Position numbers and translations under genes: made by a program. A model generated the notes under the pieces. That model had not been told where the DNA came from. It searched no databases and saw only the letters and a list, made by a program, of their open reading frames with translations. Shown piece by piece: positions 1 to 8,896 of a DNA stretch of 36,010 bases; position 1 is the first letter of the stretch, and each line of letters opens with the position of its first letter. The DNA comes from Verrucomicrobiaceae bacterium (GTDB lineage: Bacteria; Verrucomicrobiota; Verrucomicrobiia; Verrucomicrobiales; Verrucomicrobiaceae). The stretch lies in contig JAJTDU010000008.1 in the NCBI GenBank assembly GCA_021298725.1, positions 1 through 36,010 on the forward strand, in the 5' to 3' direction.

Positions 1-1
1 C

Positions 2-721
2 GAGGCCGAGTTCATCGGCCGTCTGCCGGTGCGTGTGGTGTGTGATCCGCTCAGCGCGGATGACATGTTCCAGATCATGAAAAACTCCGAGGGCAGCCTC
101 ATCCGCCAGTATGAACGCGAATTCGCCGCTTATGGTGTGAAGGCCGTGTTTGAGGACGACGCGCTGCGCGAGATCGCCAGCCGCGCCGAGGAGGAAAAAA
201 CCGGCGCGCGTGGCCTCGTCACTGCCTGGGAGCGTGTGCTGCGTGATTTTAAATTCGAGATGCCCAGCCTCGGCCTGCCGGGTCTGCTCATCGACGGTGC
301 TCTGGTCAAAAACCCCGAGCAAGTCCTCGCTCGTTGCCGCACCGAGGCTGCCACCTTTGCGGTCGAGCTTGGCGCAGCGCATGCGGATGAGATCCAGGCC
401 TTCGCTGGGCGTTTTCAGCGCGAACACGGCTTCATGCTCGACTTTGACAGCAGCGCCATCGCCGCGATCGCCGCCAGGGCGCAGCGTGAGGGCCTGCACG
501 TCGATGCCATGTGCGCGAAGCTCTTCAAAGACTATCCCTTTGGCCTGAAACTCGTCACCCGCAGCACCGGGGAAACCAGTTTTGCCCTCTCCGCCGACGC
601 AATTGCGAATCCCGACAAATTCGTCAGCGAACTCGTTGTCAGCGCCTGCCGACAGCGGCCTGAAGCGCCGTTATCCAACATCATCGACATCACCCCCGAA
701 CCTACTTCTCATGAATCGTAA
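2..721 (+). CDS. ClpX-like AAA+ ATPase, C-terminal part (5' end outside window)
   Basis: Frame open from base 2: EAEFIGRLPVRVVCDPLSADDMFQIMKNSEGSLIRQYEREFAAYGV...FEDDALREIASRAEEEKTGARGL matches the ClpX sensor-2/C-terminal domain; an extra ~100 aa C-terminal extension follows. Confidence 0.85.
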   Translation, partial: EAEFIGRLPVRVVCDPLSADDMFQIMKNSEGSLIRQYEREFAAYGVKAVFEDDALREIASRAEEEKTGARGLVTAWERVLRDFKFEMPSLGLPGLLIDGALVKNPEQVLARCRTEAATFAVELGAAHADEIQAFAGRFQREHGFMLDFDSSAIAAIAARAQREGLHVDAMCAKLFKDYPFGLKLVTRSTGETSFALSADAIANPDKFVSELVVSACRQRPEAPLSNIIDITPEPTSHES

Positions 722-1997
722 CCACGCCGCCGCTATGTTCATCGGTGTGCTAGTCTGCATCCCGCTGCTGGCTCTTTATCACTTCGGCTTTTTTCAAAGT
801 ACGGCGGACTGGTTCGCGGGGCTGTATGCGCGCGGCTTCGTCCTGCCGCAGGGCGATTTGAAGCGTTTGGTGTGGCTGCAATACGCCTACTACACGGTGA
901 TGGCCTTCGCCAGCGCCTGGGTGTGCATCGAGATGCTCTCGCAGTGGCGGCGTTTTGCTTTTCTGTTCGGTGGCACTTTCCTCACTGTCACCTTTGCCTG
1001 CGTCATGGCGATGAGCGGTGTTTTGTTTGAGCCGGTGTCTGGTTCGCTGGCGCTGTGGTTCGCCGGGATCGCGGGCATCGCCGTCGGCGGCACGGTGAAC
1101 GGCTACCGCCGTCATGTGATGCGCGAGTATTTTGTGGGACGCCTCTCCTCGCGCTTGTTTGAGGAGTTGGCGGATCAAAACAATCCCGCCAAAATGACGG
1201 AACGCCGTGAGATCACCGTGCTGACCTGTCGCCTGCTCAACCATGCCGAACTCAGCACCGGCATTGAGGCGCGGCAGTTTGAGGAGCTGGCCACGCACTT
1301 CCAGCGCAGTGTCACGGAGTTCCTCATCGCCCGCGGTGCCTACTTGGACGATTGCGATGCGCGCCAGGTACGCGTGTTCTTTGGTTTTCCGATCTCGGAT
1401 GAATATCATGCGCTGCATGCTGTGCAAGTCGCCGCCGTGCTGCGCACGCATTTGAGCGTGGTGACTCGTGAGATCGAGCAGCGCTTTGGCAAGAAGGCGG
1501 AGGTCGGCGTGGCCTTCAGCACCGGACCGGCGGTCTGCGGACTCTATGGCGTCAGCCACTTTGAAAGCTTCAGCGCCATTGGCGATGTGATCGACTTTGC
1601 CTCACAGCTCTGCGTGTTGAACGCCGACTACGGCAGCAAGGTGCTCATCAGCGCTCGCACCTACGCCTTGGTCAAAGACAACGCCGAGGTGCGACCCATG
1701 GAAATGGTCTGCGCCGCCGGTTCCAGTCAGATGAGTGAGGTCTATGAACTGCTGGCCGAAAAAGGTACGCTCTCAGAGCAGGACTCCCGCGCTCGAGATG
1801 CATTCTGGCAGGGGGTGGTGCAGTATCGCAAGGGCGACCTCAAACAAGCCCTCGCCAGCTTCCAAAGCGCCACCGTCGAGGACCGCGAGGACGCGCCGCT
1901 GAAATACTTCACCGAGCGCGTTGAGGCGGCGCTGAAGGAAAAGACCGTTCCTGAGAAGGAAACGCCCAAGCACTCGCGCAAGCTCGCCGCCACCTGA
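711..1997 (+). CDS. Membrane protein with degenerate class III adenylate/guanylate cyclase domain and TPR-like tail
   Basis: ATG at 711 overlaps the upstream stop by 11 nt. Several hydrophobic N-terminal helices, then TERREITVLTCRLL...DCDARQVRVFFGFP...FSAIGDVIDFASQLC resembling the class III cyclase fold. Confidence 0.8.
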   Translation: MNRNHAAAMFIGVLVCIPLLALYHFGFFQSTADWFAGLYARGFVLPQGDLKRLVWLQYAYYTVMAFASAWVCIEMLSQWRRFAFLFGGTFLTVTFACVMAMSGVLFEPVSGSLALWFAGIAGIAVGGTVNGYRRHVMREYFVGRLSSRLFEELADQNNPAKMTERREITVLTCRLLNHAELSTGIEARQFEELATHFQRSVTEFLIARGAYLDDCDARQVRVFFGFPISDEYHALHAVQVAAVLRTHLSVVTREIEQRFGKKAEVGVAFSTGPAVCGLYGVSHFESFSAIGDVIDFASQLCVLNADYGSKVLISARTYALVKDNAEVRPMEMVCAAGSSQMSEVYELLAEKGTLSEQDSRARDAFWQGVVQYRKGDLKQALASFQSATVEDREDAPLKYFTERVEAALKEKTVPEKETPKHSRKLAAT

Positions 1998-2006
1998 TTT
2001 CTTGCC

Positions 2007-2615
2007 GTGCGCATCGACTACCCACCCGCCATCCAGCGCCTCGTGGCTCAGCTCAAGTCGCTGCCCGGTCTCGGTCCGCGCAGCGCGGAGCGCCTGATGC
2101 TCTGGCTGCTGCAAATGCCGGATGCGCGCATTACTTCGCTCTCACACACCCTGCTGGAGGCCAAGGAACGCATCGTGCCGTGCTCCGACTGCGGCTTCTT
2201 CATCGAGCACGAAAGCGACTGCCTGCTCTGCCACGATCCGCGCCGCAACCAGCGTTTGTTATGCATCGTCGAACAAGCCGCTGATGTGCTGCGGTTGGAG
2301 CGCAGCGGTGCGTTTCAAGGTTTGTATCATGTGCTCGGCGGTCGCTTATCGCCGCTCGACAATGTGACCCCCGAAGACCTGCGCATGGAGTCGCTCGTGG
2401 AGCGTGTGTGTGATCTGCACGCCGAAGAGGTCATCATCGCGCTCGGTTCCGATGTCGAGGGCGAGGCCACCGCGAGCTACATCGCCGATCTGCTGCGTCC
2501 GGCGGGCATTGCCATCACGCGTCTGGCCCAAGGCATGCCTGCGGGCGGCAATCTCGACCATGTGGACGAGCTCACGCTCTACCAGGCCCTGCATGGGCGG
2601 CGTAACATGAACTGA
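2007..2615 (+). CDS. recR: Recombination protein RecR
   Basis: GTG start; RIDYPPAIQRLVAQLKSLPGLGPRSAERL, Cys4 motif CSDCGFFIEHESDCLLC, Toprim-like IALGSDVEGEATASYIADLL, C-terminal DELTLYQALHGRR. Confidence 0.95.
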   Translation: MRIDYPPAIQRLVAQLKSLPGLGPRSAERLMLWLLQMPDARITSLSHTLLEAKERIVPCSDCGFFIEHESDCLLCHDPRRNQRLLCIVEQAADVLRLERSGAFQGLYHVLGGRLSPLDNVTPEDLRMESLVERVCDLHAEEVIIALGSDVEGEATASYIADLLRPAGIAITRLAQGMPAGGNLDHVDELTLYQALHGRRNMN

Positions 2616-2621
2616 AAGCGG

Positions 2622-2993
2622 TCACGCCAGCCCCAGCTCGGCCACTTGGTCCTCATCCAGCCCAAGATAGTGTCCCAGCTCGTGCAAAAAGGTGATGCGC
2701 ACTTCGTCGCGATAAGTTTGGAGGTCGCCGTTGCAGTCGTCCCACAGGTTGTCGAGAAAGAGGCGGATGCGTGGCATTTCATCCGGCGATTCTGGCAGGG
2801 GATCGCAGCGGGCGTTGCCTTCAAACAGGCCGAGCAGATCGGGATCAAGATCTTCGTCGATGTCGATCAGCGAATCCATCTCACAGAACTCGATGCGGCA
2901 TTCGGCGGCTTCATCACGAATTTCCTGGGGCAGGGCCAGCAGGGCGGACTTCACCACACTGGTGGCGACGGATTGGAGACGTTCAAAGCGCAT
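2622..2993 (-). CDS. Small zincin-like metallopeptidase family protein (PF06262-type)
   Basis: TFLHELGHYLGLDEDQVAELGL contains HExxH plus the family-typical GLDE tail; about 120 aa. Confidence 0.8.
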   Translation of the reverse strand: MRFERLQSVATSVVKSALLALPQEIRDEAAECRIEFCEMDSLIDIDEDLDPDLLGLFEGNARCDPLPESPDEMPRIRLFLDNLWDDCNGDLQTYRDEVRITFLHELGHYLGLDEDQVAELGLA

Positions 2994-2998
2994 GTGGG

Positions 2999-5470
2999 TT
3001 ACTTCTTAGCGGTTTGCGGCTTCTTTTCGAGAGCTTCGATCTCTTTGGCCTGATCCTCGGATTTCTTTTGGAGCTGCTGCACGCGGTCCCAGAGGTTTTT
3101 CAGGTCAGCGGGGCTTTCGAGGCCGGCGCGGATGTCTTGCGCTGACTTGGCGGCGGCTTCACGCACCGGATCAATGCGGTCTCCGCTGCTGATGGCGAGC
3201 ATGAGATCGAGCAGACCGAGCGCTTTCGGATCACGCAGTGTGCCGAGTGCCTTCACGGCGGCCACGCGCCAGTCGCGGCGTGGGTCACTGAGCTTTTCCG
3301 CCAGGAAATCACGCACGGCATCGCGATGCGGATTCGTGGGGCGACGTGCAAGGAAGGCGAGCGCGTCGAAAGCGGTGCTGGCCTCGCGTCCGCGCAGCTC
3401 GTGCGGTTGTTGCAGTCGCGTGAGCACGGCTGGAACGGCGGATTCATCATCCTGCGCACGCAGAGTTTTGATCGCAGCCAGTTCGAGGCTGCTTTGATAG
3501 CTGGAGGCGGCGAGATGCTTCTTCAGAGCCGCGCTGACCACCGGCTCGCCGGGGCGTGCGCCCCAGCTCTCGATGATGGTGGCCAGGATGGAGGGGTTCT
3601 TTTCACTCTGCGCCATCTTCCACAGTGTTTCGCGCGATTCTGGCGTGTGAAGGCTGGCGAGCGCTTGCACGACGGCTTTGCGGGTCGCCGCGTGTTTTTG
3701 ATTCGCACTGCTGGCGATCAATTCGGCGCGCGCTTCGGGCTCGCCAAGCTTCGCGAGCACTTTGGCGGCCGCGCTGCGCACGGCGTGAAATGGGTCCTCG
3801 CGCAGGATTTGGCCGAGTTTGGTGATGTGTTTGCGATCCAGCGTTTGCACGGCCAGCAGGCGGCCGATCACGTCAGATTCGAGCTGTTTGTCTAGCATCG
3901 GGCCGGGTGGTGAGAAGCTGATCTTGGCCAGCACGGTGAAATCCGGGTCGATGCGCACGAGTTCCGGCTGCGCGGGCAGTGTGAAGTGAAAATCTTCGAC
4001 TTCTTGGCTGACATCCATCGTGAAACGAATGGGTTCTTTTTGTCCGGTAACGGTAAATGTCACCGGCAATGGCACACGGAACAGGCGCACCTGCTCGCTG
4101 AGCTTCTGCGTCTGGCGCACGGTGATTTTCGCCAGCTTGGCGTGGGAGTCCCACGCGTGATCGACTTTCAGCTCCGGCACGCCGCCGTGATGCAGCCATT
4201 GATCGAAGAACTGATCGAACGACAGGCCGCTGACCTCCTCGACGACATCCTGCAAATCATCCGTGCTCACGATGCCGCTGCGATGGCGGTCGAGATAGGT
4301 TTTGATGCACTTCGCGCCGAACACTTCCTGCGCTTCCAGCCAGAGCGAGTATTTCATCGCGTCGGTGCCGAGCTTCTGCTCCTCGTAAAGGATGGTGTAG
4401 TAGCTGGCGAAGCCTTCATTCAGCCACAGGTGCGCCCAATCGCGGCAGGTGACGAGATCGCCGAACCATTGATGCGCGGTTTCATGCGCGTCGAGGCGGT
4501 GCAGCGTGCGCAGCTCCTCCGTGTCCGCGTTGAAGAGCATGTCGGCGGCTTCAAAGGTGCAGCTCGTGTTCTCCATGCCACCGGCCAGGAAGTCGAGGCA
4601 ATAGACCTGCCAGTATTTGTCCCAGGCAAAGGGCACGCCGATCTCCTGCTGATAAAACTCGATGATCTTTCGCGTGTCGCTGAACGCATTCGCCGCCTGC
4701 GCGGCATGGGATGGCGGCACCAGCATCGCCAGCGGCAGTTTGCCTGCTTTGTCTTCCAGCTTGTGAAAATGTCCGGCGGCCAGAGCAATGAGGTAGTTCA
4801 CATGCGGCTGGTTTTGCAGCCAGTGAAACGTGACTAGGCCGGCTGCGCCTGGTTGCTCACTTTGCAGTGTGCCGTTGGAAACGACCTGCATGCCCTTCGG
4901 CACATGGCAGACGACCTCGCTGGTGAAGCGCTCGTTCGGGTAGTCGTAGCTCGGGAACCAGAAGCGATGCAGCTCCGCTTCGCCCTGGCTCCACACCTGC
5001 GTGTCGCCCGCCTTGTAGCCCATCTCCGGTGTGCGGAAATACAGCCCGTGCTCCGGTTGTGCGGAGTATTTGACTGCGAGCGTGACTTCGGCATCGGGGG
5101 CGATGGCGGATGCGAAGGTGACGATCAATTTCTCATTCGTCACCTCATGCTCGGCCACTTTCGCGCCTTCGGCCTTCACTTCGGCGATGTTCAAGTCCAC
5201 CGCGTCGAGTTCCAGCTTTGCCAGCGGCAGCGCGATGGGTTTGAACCGCATCGTCGCCGTGCCGGAGACCGTGCGTTTCACAAAATCCGGCGTCACATCG
5301 AGTTTCAGGTGCAGCACATCGACACGCCGGTCCCGCGCATACTTCCGACCGGCGATGAGCTTGATCGGTTGCGGCAGCAGATGCTTCTCACAATGCCGGC
5401 AATCGAAGGAGTCGGCAAAAGCACTCGATACGAGCAATGCGGCGGCGAGAAGGAGATGGTGGAGGCGCAT
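2999..5470 (-). CDS. M1 family metallopeptidase with C-terminal HEAT-like repeats (apparent internal in-frame deletion near 4313)
   Basis: Signal peptide from ATG at 5470 (MRLHHLLLAAALLVSSAFA); GGMENTS, HETAHQWFGDLVT...WLNEGFASYY (HExxHx18E); C-terminal alpha-helical repeats. The track ORF to 5563 is an over-extension. Confidence 0.9.
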   Translation of the reverse strand: MRLHHLLLAAALLVSSAFADSFDCRHCEKHLLPQPIKLIAGRKYARDRRVDVLHLKLDVTPDFVKRTVSGTATMRFKPIALPLAKLELDAVDLNIAEVKAEGAKVAEHEVTNEKLIVTFASAIAPDAEVTLAVKYSAQPEHGLYFRTPEMGYKAGDTQVWSQGEAELHRFWFPSYDYPNERFTSEVVCHVPKGMQVVSNGTLQSEQPGAAGLVTFHWLQNQPHVNYLIALAAGHFHKLEDKAGKLPLAMLVPPSHAAQAANAFSDTRKIIEFYQQEIGVPFAWDKYWQVYCLDFLAGGMENTSCTFEAADMLFNADTEELRTLHRLDAHETAHQWFGDLVTCRDWAHLWLNEGFASYYTILYEEQKLGTDAMKYSLWLEAQEVFGAKCIKTYLDRHRSGIVSTDDLQDVVEEVSGLSFDQFFDQWLHHGGVPELKVDHAWDSHAKLAKITVRQTQKLSEQVRLFRVPLPVTFTVTGQKEPIRFTMDVSQEVEDFHFTLPAQPELVRIDPDFTVLAKISFSPPGPMLDKQLESDVIGRLLAVQTLDRKHITKLGQILREDPFHAVRSAAAKVLAKLGEPEARAELIASSANQKHAATRKAVVQALASLHTPESRETLWKMAQSEKNPSILATIIESWGARPGEPVVSAALKKHLAASSYQSSLELAAIKTLRAQDDESAVPAVLTRLQQPHELRGREASTAFDALAFLARRPTNPHRDAVRDFLAEKLSDPRRDWRVAAVKALGTLRDPKALGLLDLMLAISSGDRIDPVREAAAKSAQDIRAGLESPADLKNLWDRVQQLQKKSEDQAKEIEALEKKPQTAKK

Positions 5471-5531
5471 GATGGGGGCGAGCATCCCCGGCTCGTGCTG
5501 GCCTGGCAAGAACAAACCGGAAGGAGAGCCC

Positions 5532-6959
5532 ATGCATCGCCGTATTGGCCTCGGCATGCTCACCTTTTCCGACCACAGCCAGGGATCATCACGCCTTCAG
5601 CGGCGTGATTTTCTGCGCATTGGCGGCCTGGGGCTTGGCGGGCTCGGTTTGAGCGAAATGATGGCGCTCAAGGCCCTCGGTGCGTCGCAGAAGCGGCTGC
5701 TCAAGGACAAGTCGGTCATCTTCCTGTTCATGCACGGCGGGCCGTCGCAATTCGAGACCTTTGACCCGAAGATGGACGCGCCTTCGGAGATCCGCAGCGT
5801 GACGGGTGAAATCAAGACGAAGCTCCCCGGCGTGACCTTCGGCAGCACGTTTGAGCGGCTGGCGAAGCTGGCGGATAAGTTCAGCATCGTGCGCTCCTTC
5901 GTCACGGGCGATGCGGTTCACGACATCAAGACCATCGTCGGCAAAGACACCCTAAAGGCGAATGTCGGCTCGCTTTACTCGCGCATCGCCGGGCCGCTGC
6001 GCAAGGGCAGTGCCATGCCGACCAACGTGGCGTTGTTTCCTCAAGCCATTTCATCCGCCACGATGCCGGTGATCAAGAAATTCGGTGATTTCACCTCCAG
6101 CGGTGAGTTTGGAGCCACCTATCAGCCGTTCGTGCCTGGTGCAGGCAGTGGAGCGCAGGCGGACATGACGTTGAGCCTGCCGCAAGGGCGGCTTGATGAC
6201 CGCCGCACACTTCTGACCTCGTTGGATCAATGGAAACGCCGCATGGATGCCAGCGAGGCGGTCGGTGGCATGTCGGAGTTTCAATCCCTGGCCTTCGATG
6301 TGTTGCGGCGTGGCGTGTCGGACGCCTTTGATCTCTCCAAGGAAGATCCGCGCCTCATCGAACGCTACGACACCTCCAAATTGCTGCCGAAGGATCGCAT
6401 CAGCACGCAGTGGAACAACCGCGAGCATTACGCTGACAATGCCGCCACCCTCGGCAAGCTGATGCTCATGGCCCGCCGTCTGTGTGAGCACGGCTGCGGC
6501 TTCGTCACCGTCACCACCAGCTTTGTGTGGGACATGCATGCCGACAACAACAATGCCCCGTGCCGCACTGGCATGGACTACGTTGGACGGCCGTTCGATC
6601 ACGCGGTTTCCGCTTTGATCGAGGACATCGAAGCACGTGGCCTGAGCGAAAAAATCATGCTCGTCTGCTGCGGCGAGATGGGGCGCTCGCCGAAACTCAA
6701 TGCGAAAGGTGGTCGCGATCACTGGGGCGGTCTCGCGCCGCTGATGATTTACGGCGGCGGACTCAAAATGGGCCAGGTCATCGGCCAATCCGCTCGTAAC
6801 GGGGGTGAGCCAGCCTCCGAACCGGTCACGATTCCCGATTTGATCGCCACGATCATGCACACGCTCGTCGATCTCGGTGAGGCGCGTGTCACCGACGGCC
6901 TGCCGCCGAGCTTGCTGAACGTGCTCACGCGTGGCGAGCCGATTCGCGGCCTGGTATGA
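5532..6959 (+). CDS. DUF1501 domain-containing protein, Tat-type signal
   Basis: RRDFLRIGGLGLGGLGLSEM (Tat-like), FLFMHGGPSQFETFDPK, GEMGRSPKLNAKGGRDHWGGLAPLMIYGGG. ATG at 5532 chosen over the longer track ORF. Confidence 0.9.
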   Translation: MHRRIGLGMLTFSDHSQGSSRLQRRDFLRIGGLGLGGLGLSEMMALKALGASQKRLLKDKSVIFLFMHGGPSQFETFDPKMDAPSEIRSVTGEIKTKLPGVTFGSTFERLAKLADKFSIVRSFVTGDAVHDIKTIVGKDTLKANVGSLYSRIAGPLRKGSAMPTNVALFPQAISSATMPVIKKFGDFTSSGEFGATYQPFVPGAGSGAQADMTLSLPQGRLDDRRTLLTSLDQWKRRMDASEAVGGMSEFQSLAFDVLRRGVSDAFDLSKEDPRLIERYDTSKLLPKDRISTQWNNREHYADNAATLGKLMLMARRLCEHGCGFVTVTTSFVWDMHADNNNAPCRTGMDYVGRPFDHAVSALIEDIEARGLSEKIMLVCCGEMGRSPKLNAKGGRDHWGGLAPLMIYGGGLKMGQVIGQSARNGGEPASEPVTIPDLIATIMHTLVDLGEARVTDGLPPSLLNVLTRGEPIRGLV

Positions 6960-7015
6960 TCCAGGTGGGCAAAGGCGTTGCATTTGCGCCCAAGTTTGCG
7001 ATGCATGCAGCCCCC

Positions 7016-7860
7016 ATGACCCCGAAAATCGACCCCGCCCTGCACCGTGACAAAAAGCCGGACTGGATTCGCGTGACTTTACCGTGTGCGAGGAGGCGCA
7101 ATGCCCGAACCGCTGGGAGTGCTGGAGCCAGGGAACGGCGACGTTCATGATCGCGGGGGACCGCTGCACGCGAGCCTGTGGCTTTTGCGCGGTGAAGACG
7201 GCCAAGCCTTTCGCTTTGGAAGCGGACGAGCCACAGCGTGTGGCCGAGGCGACGAAGCGCATGGGCTTGAACCACATCGTGATCACCGCCGTGGCGCGGG
7301 ATGATGTGAAGGACGGCGGTGCGGAGCATTTTGCGCGGACGATTGAAGCCGTGCGCGAGGCGGTGCCGACGATCACGATTGAGATTCTCGTTCCCGACTT
7401 CAACGGCAAGGACGATGCGCTGGAAGTGGTGATGAAGGCCCGTCCGCATATTTTCAATCACAACCTCGAAACCGTGGAGCGCCTGACGCCGCTGGTGCGC
7501 AGCCGTGCGATGTATCACCGCAGCCTGCATGTGCTGAAGCGTGCGAAGGCGATGGCGGAGGAGCTTGGCACGAAATGCGCCACGAAGAGCGGGCTCATGC
7601 TCGGGCTCGGCGAGACGGAGACGGAACTGTTTCAGGCGATGGACGACCTGCGCGAGCATGACGTGACCGTTTTGACGCTGGGCCAGTATCTGCGGCCCTC
7701 CGCGCAGCATCTGCCGGTGATCGAGTACATCCACCCGGACACGTTTGAGAACTACAAGCAGATCGCCCTGAAAAAAGGCTTCCGCCACGTGGCCAGCGCA
7801 CCGCTGGTGCGCAGCTCGTATCACGCGTCGGACTTCAAGCCGGAGCTGGATCTGGAATAG
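7016..7860 (+). pseudogene. lipA: Lipoyl synthase, apparently disrupted by deletion plus frameshift near 7078
   Basis: Frame 2 encodes MTPKIDPALHRDKKPDWIRVTLP (LipA N-terminus); frame 1 continues TVCEEAQCPNRWECWSQGTATFMIAGDRCTRACGFC...RSSYHA. CX4CX5C and CX3CX2C motifs and the C-terminal RSSY are present. Confidence 0.85.
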
Positions 7861-7912
7861 CGCCGCGAAGAGGCAAATGCGTCAAACCAGGGCGCAAACC
7901 CGTATGATGTAC

Positions 7913-8809
7913 ATGCGAATTGGCATCACAGGAGCGACGGGTTTCATCGGCGGGCATCTCGCGGTAGGTGCGAAGAGCCACGGACATGAGGTGGTGGCTT
8001 ATTCTCGCGGCCAACGGCAGGTGTCGCATGCCGCTGAAACTCTTCGTCAGCCAGCCGAAGCTCCGCACGCGTTGCCGGAAACACGACTTGATGCCTTGGT
8101 GCATCTTTCGGGCGAGTCACTGATGGGCCTATGGACAGCGGAGAAGCGGAAACGCATCTGGCAAAGCCGCGTGGATTTCACGGAGGCGTTCGTGGCGCAT
8201 CTGGCGACGTGGAAACCGGAGAACCGGCCCAAGGTGCTGGTTTGTGCCTCGGGAGCCGGTTTTTATGGTGAAAGCGGTGACGTGCCGGTGGATGAACATG
8301 CTTCGGGTGGCGAAGGCTTTTTGGCGGAGGTCTGTGCAGGGTGGGAAAAGGCCGCGCAGAGCGCTGAAAAGCTGGGCATCCGTGTGGTGCTGCTGCGCAC
8401 GGGCATGGTGCTGGGACCGGATGGCGGAGCGTTTCCGCTGTTGAAGCGTGTGTTTCGCCTCGGACTCGGCGGCAGGCTAGGATCTGGCAAGCAGTGGATG
8501 GCGTGGATTCACGTCGAGGATGCCGTGGGGATCATTTTGAAGGCGATTGAGACCGAGACGGTGAGAGGACCGGTGAACCTGTGCGCACCGGAGTCGGTGA
8601 CGAATGCGCAGTTCACCGCCAAACTGGCCGCCGCGCTGAAACGCCCGGCTTTTTTCCACGCACCCGCCTTTGCGCTCAAGCTGCTGCTGCGTGGCATGGC
8701 GGAGGAGATGTTGCTCAGTGGGCAGCGAGTGACTCCTCGTGTAGCGACTGAGATGGGCTACGATTTTGAGCACCCGACGCTCTCGGGCGCTTTCAAGGCG
8801 CTGGTCTGA
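7913..8809 (+). CDS. TIGR01777 family epimerase (SDR fold, DUF1731 C-terminus)
   Basis: MRIGITGATGFIGGHL, LDALVHLSGESLMGLWTAEKRKRIWQSRVDFT, VLLRTGMVLGPDGGAFP, MAWIHVEDAVGII. Start could be 7877 or 7913. Confidence 0.9.
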   Translation: MRIGITGATGFIGGHLAVGAKSHGHEVVAYSRGQRQVSHAAETLRQPAEAPHALPETRLDALVHLSGESLMGLWTAEKRKRIWQSRVDFTEAFVAHLATWKPENRPKVLVCASGAGFYGESGDVPVDEHASGGEGFLAEVCAGWEKAAQSAEKLGIRVVLLRTGMVLGPDGGAFPLLKRVFRLGLGGRLGSGKQWMAWIHVEDAVGIILKAIETETVRGPVNLCAPESVTNAQFTAKLAAALKRPAFFHAPAFALKLLLRGMAEEMLLSGQRVTPRVATEMGYDFEHPTLSGAFKALV

Positions 8810-8896
8810 GGTTGGCAATGGCTTGCCGTGGTTGGCGCTTGTTTTAAACCACTGCAAACGATTGCCATCCGCTGCCAACCATCGCAAACTCCCGCC

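Noticed and set aside
3986-4837. 283-aa plus-strand ORF opposite the M1 peptidase
   Set aside because: Antisense shadow ORF; the minus strand carries HExxHx18E.
7060-7100. Programmed ribosomal frameshifting in lipA
   Set aside because: No slippery heptamer was seen, and conserved residues are missing at the junction, so a frame change alone would not restore a normal protein.
6051-7457. 468-aa minus-strand ORF antisense to the DUF1501 gene and lipA
   Set aside because: Low-complexity H/R/A-rich translation with no motifs; a shadow ORF of GC-rich coding sequence.
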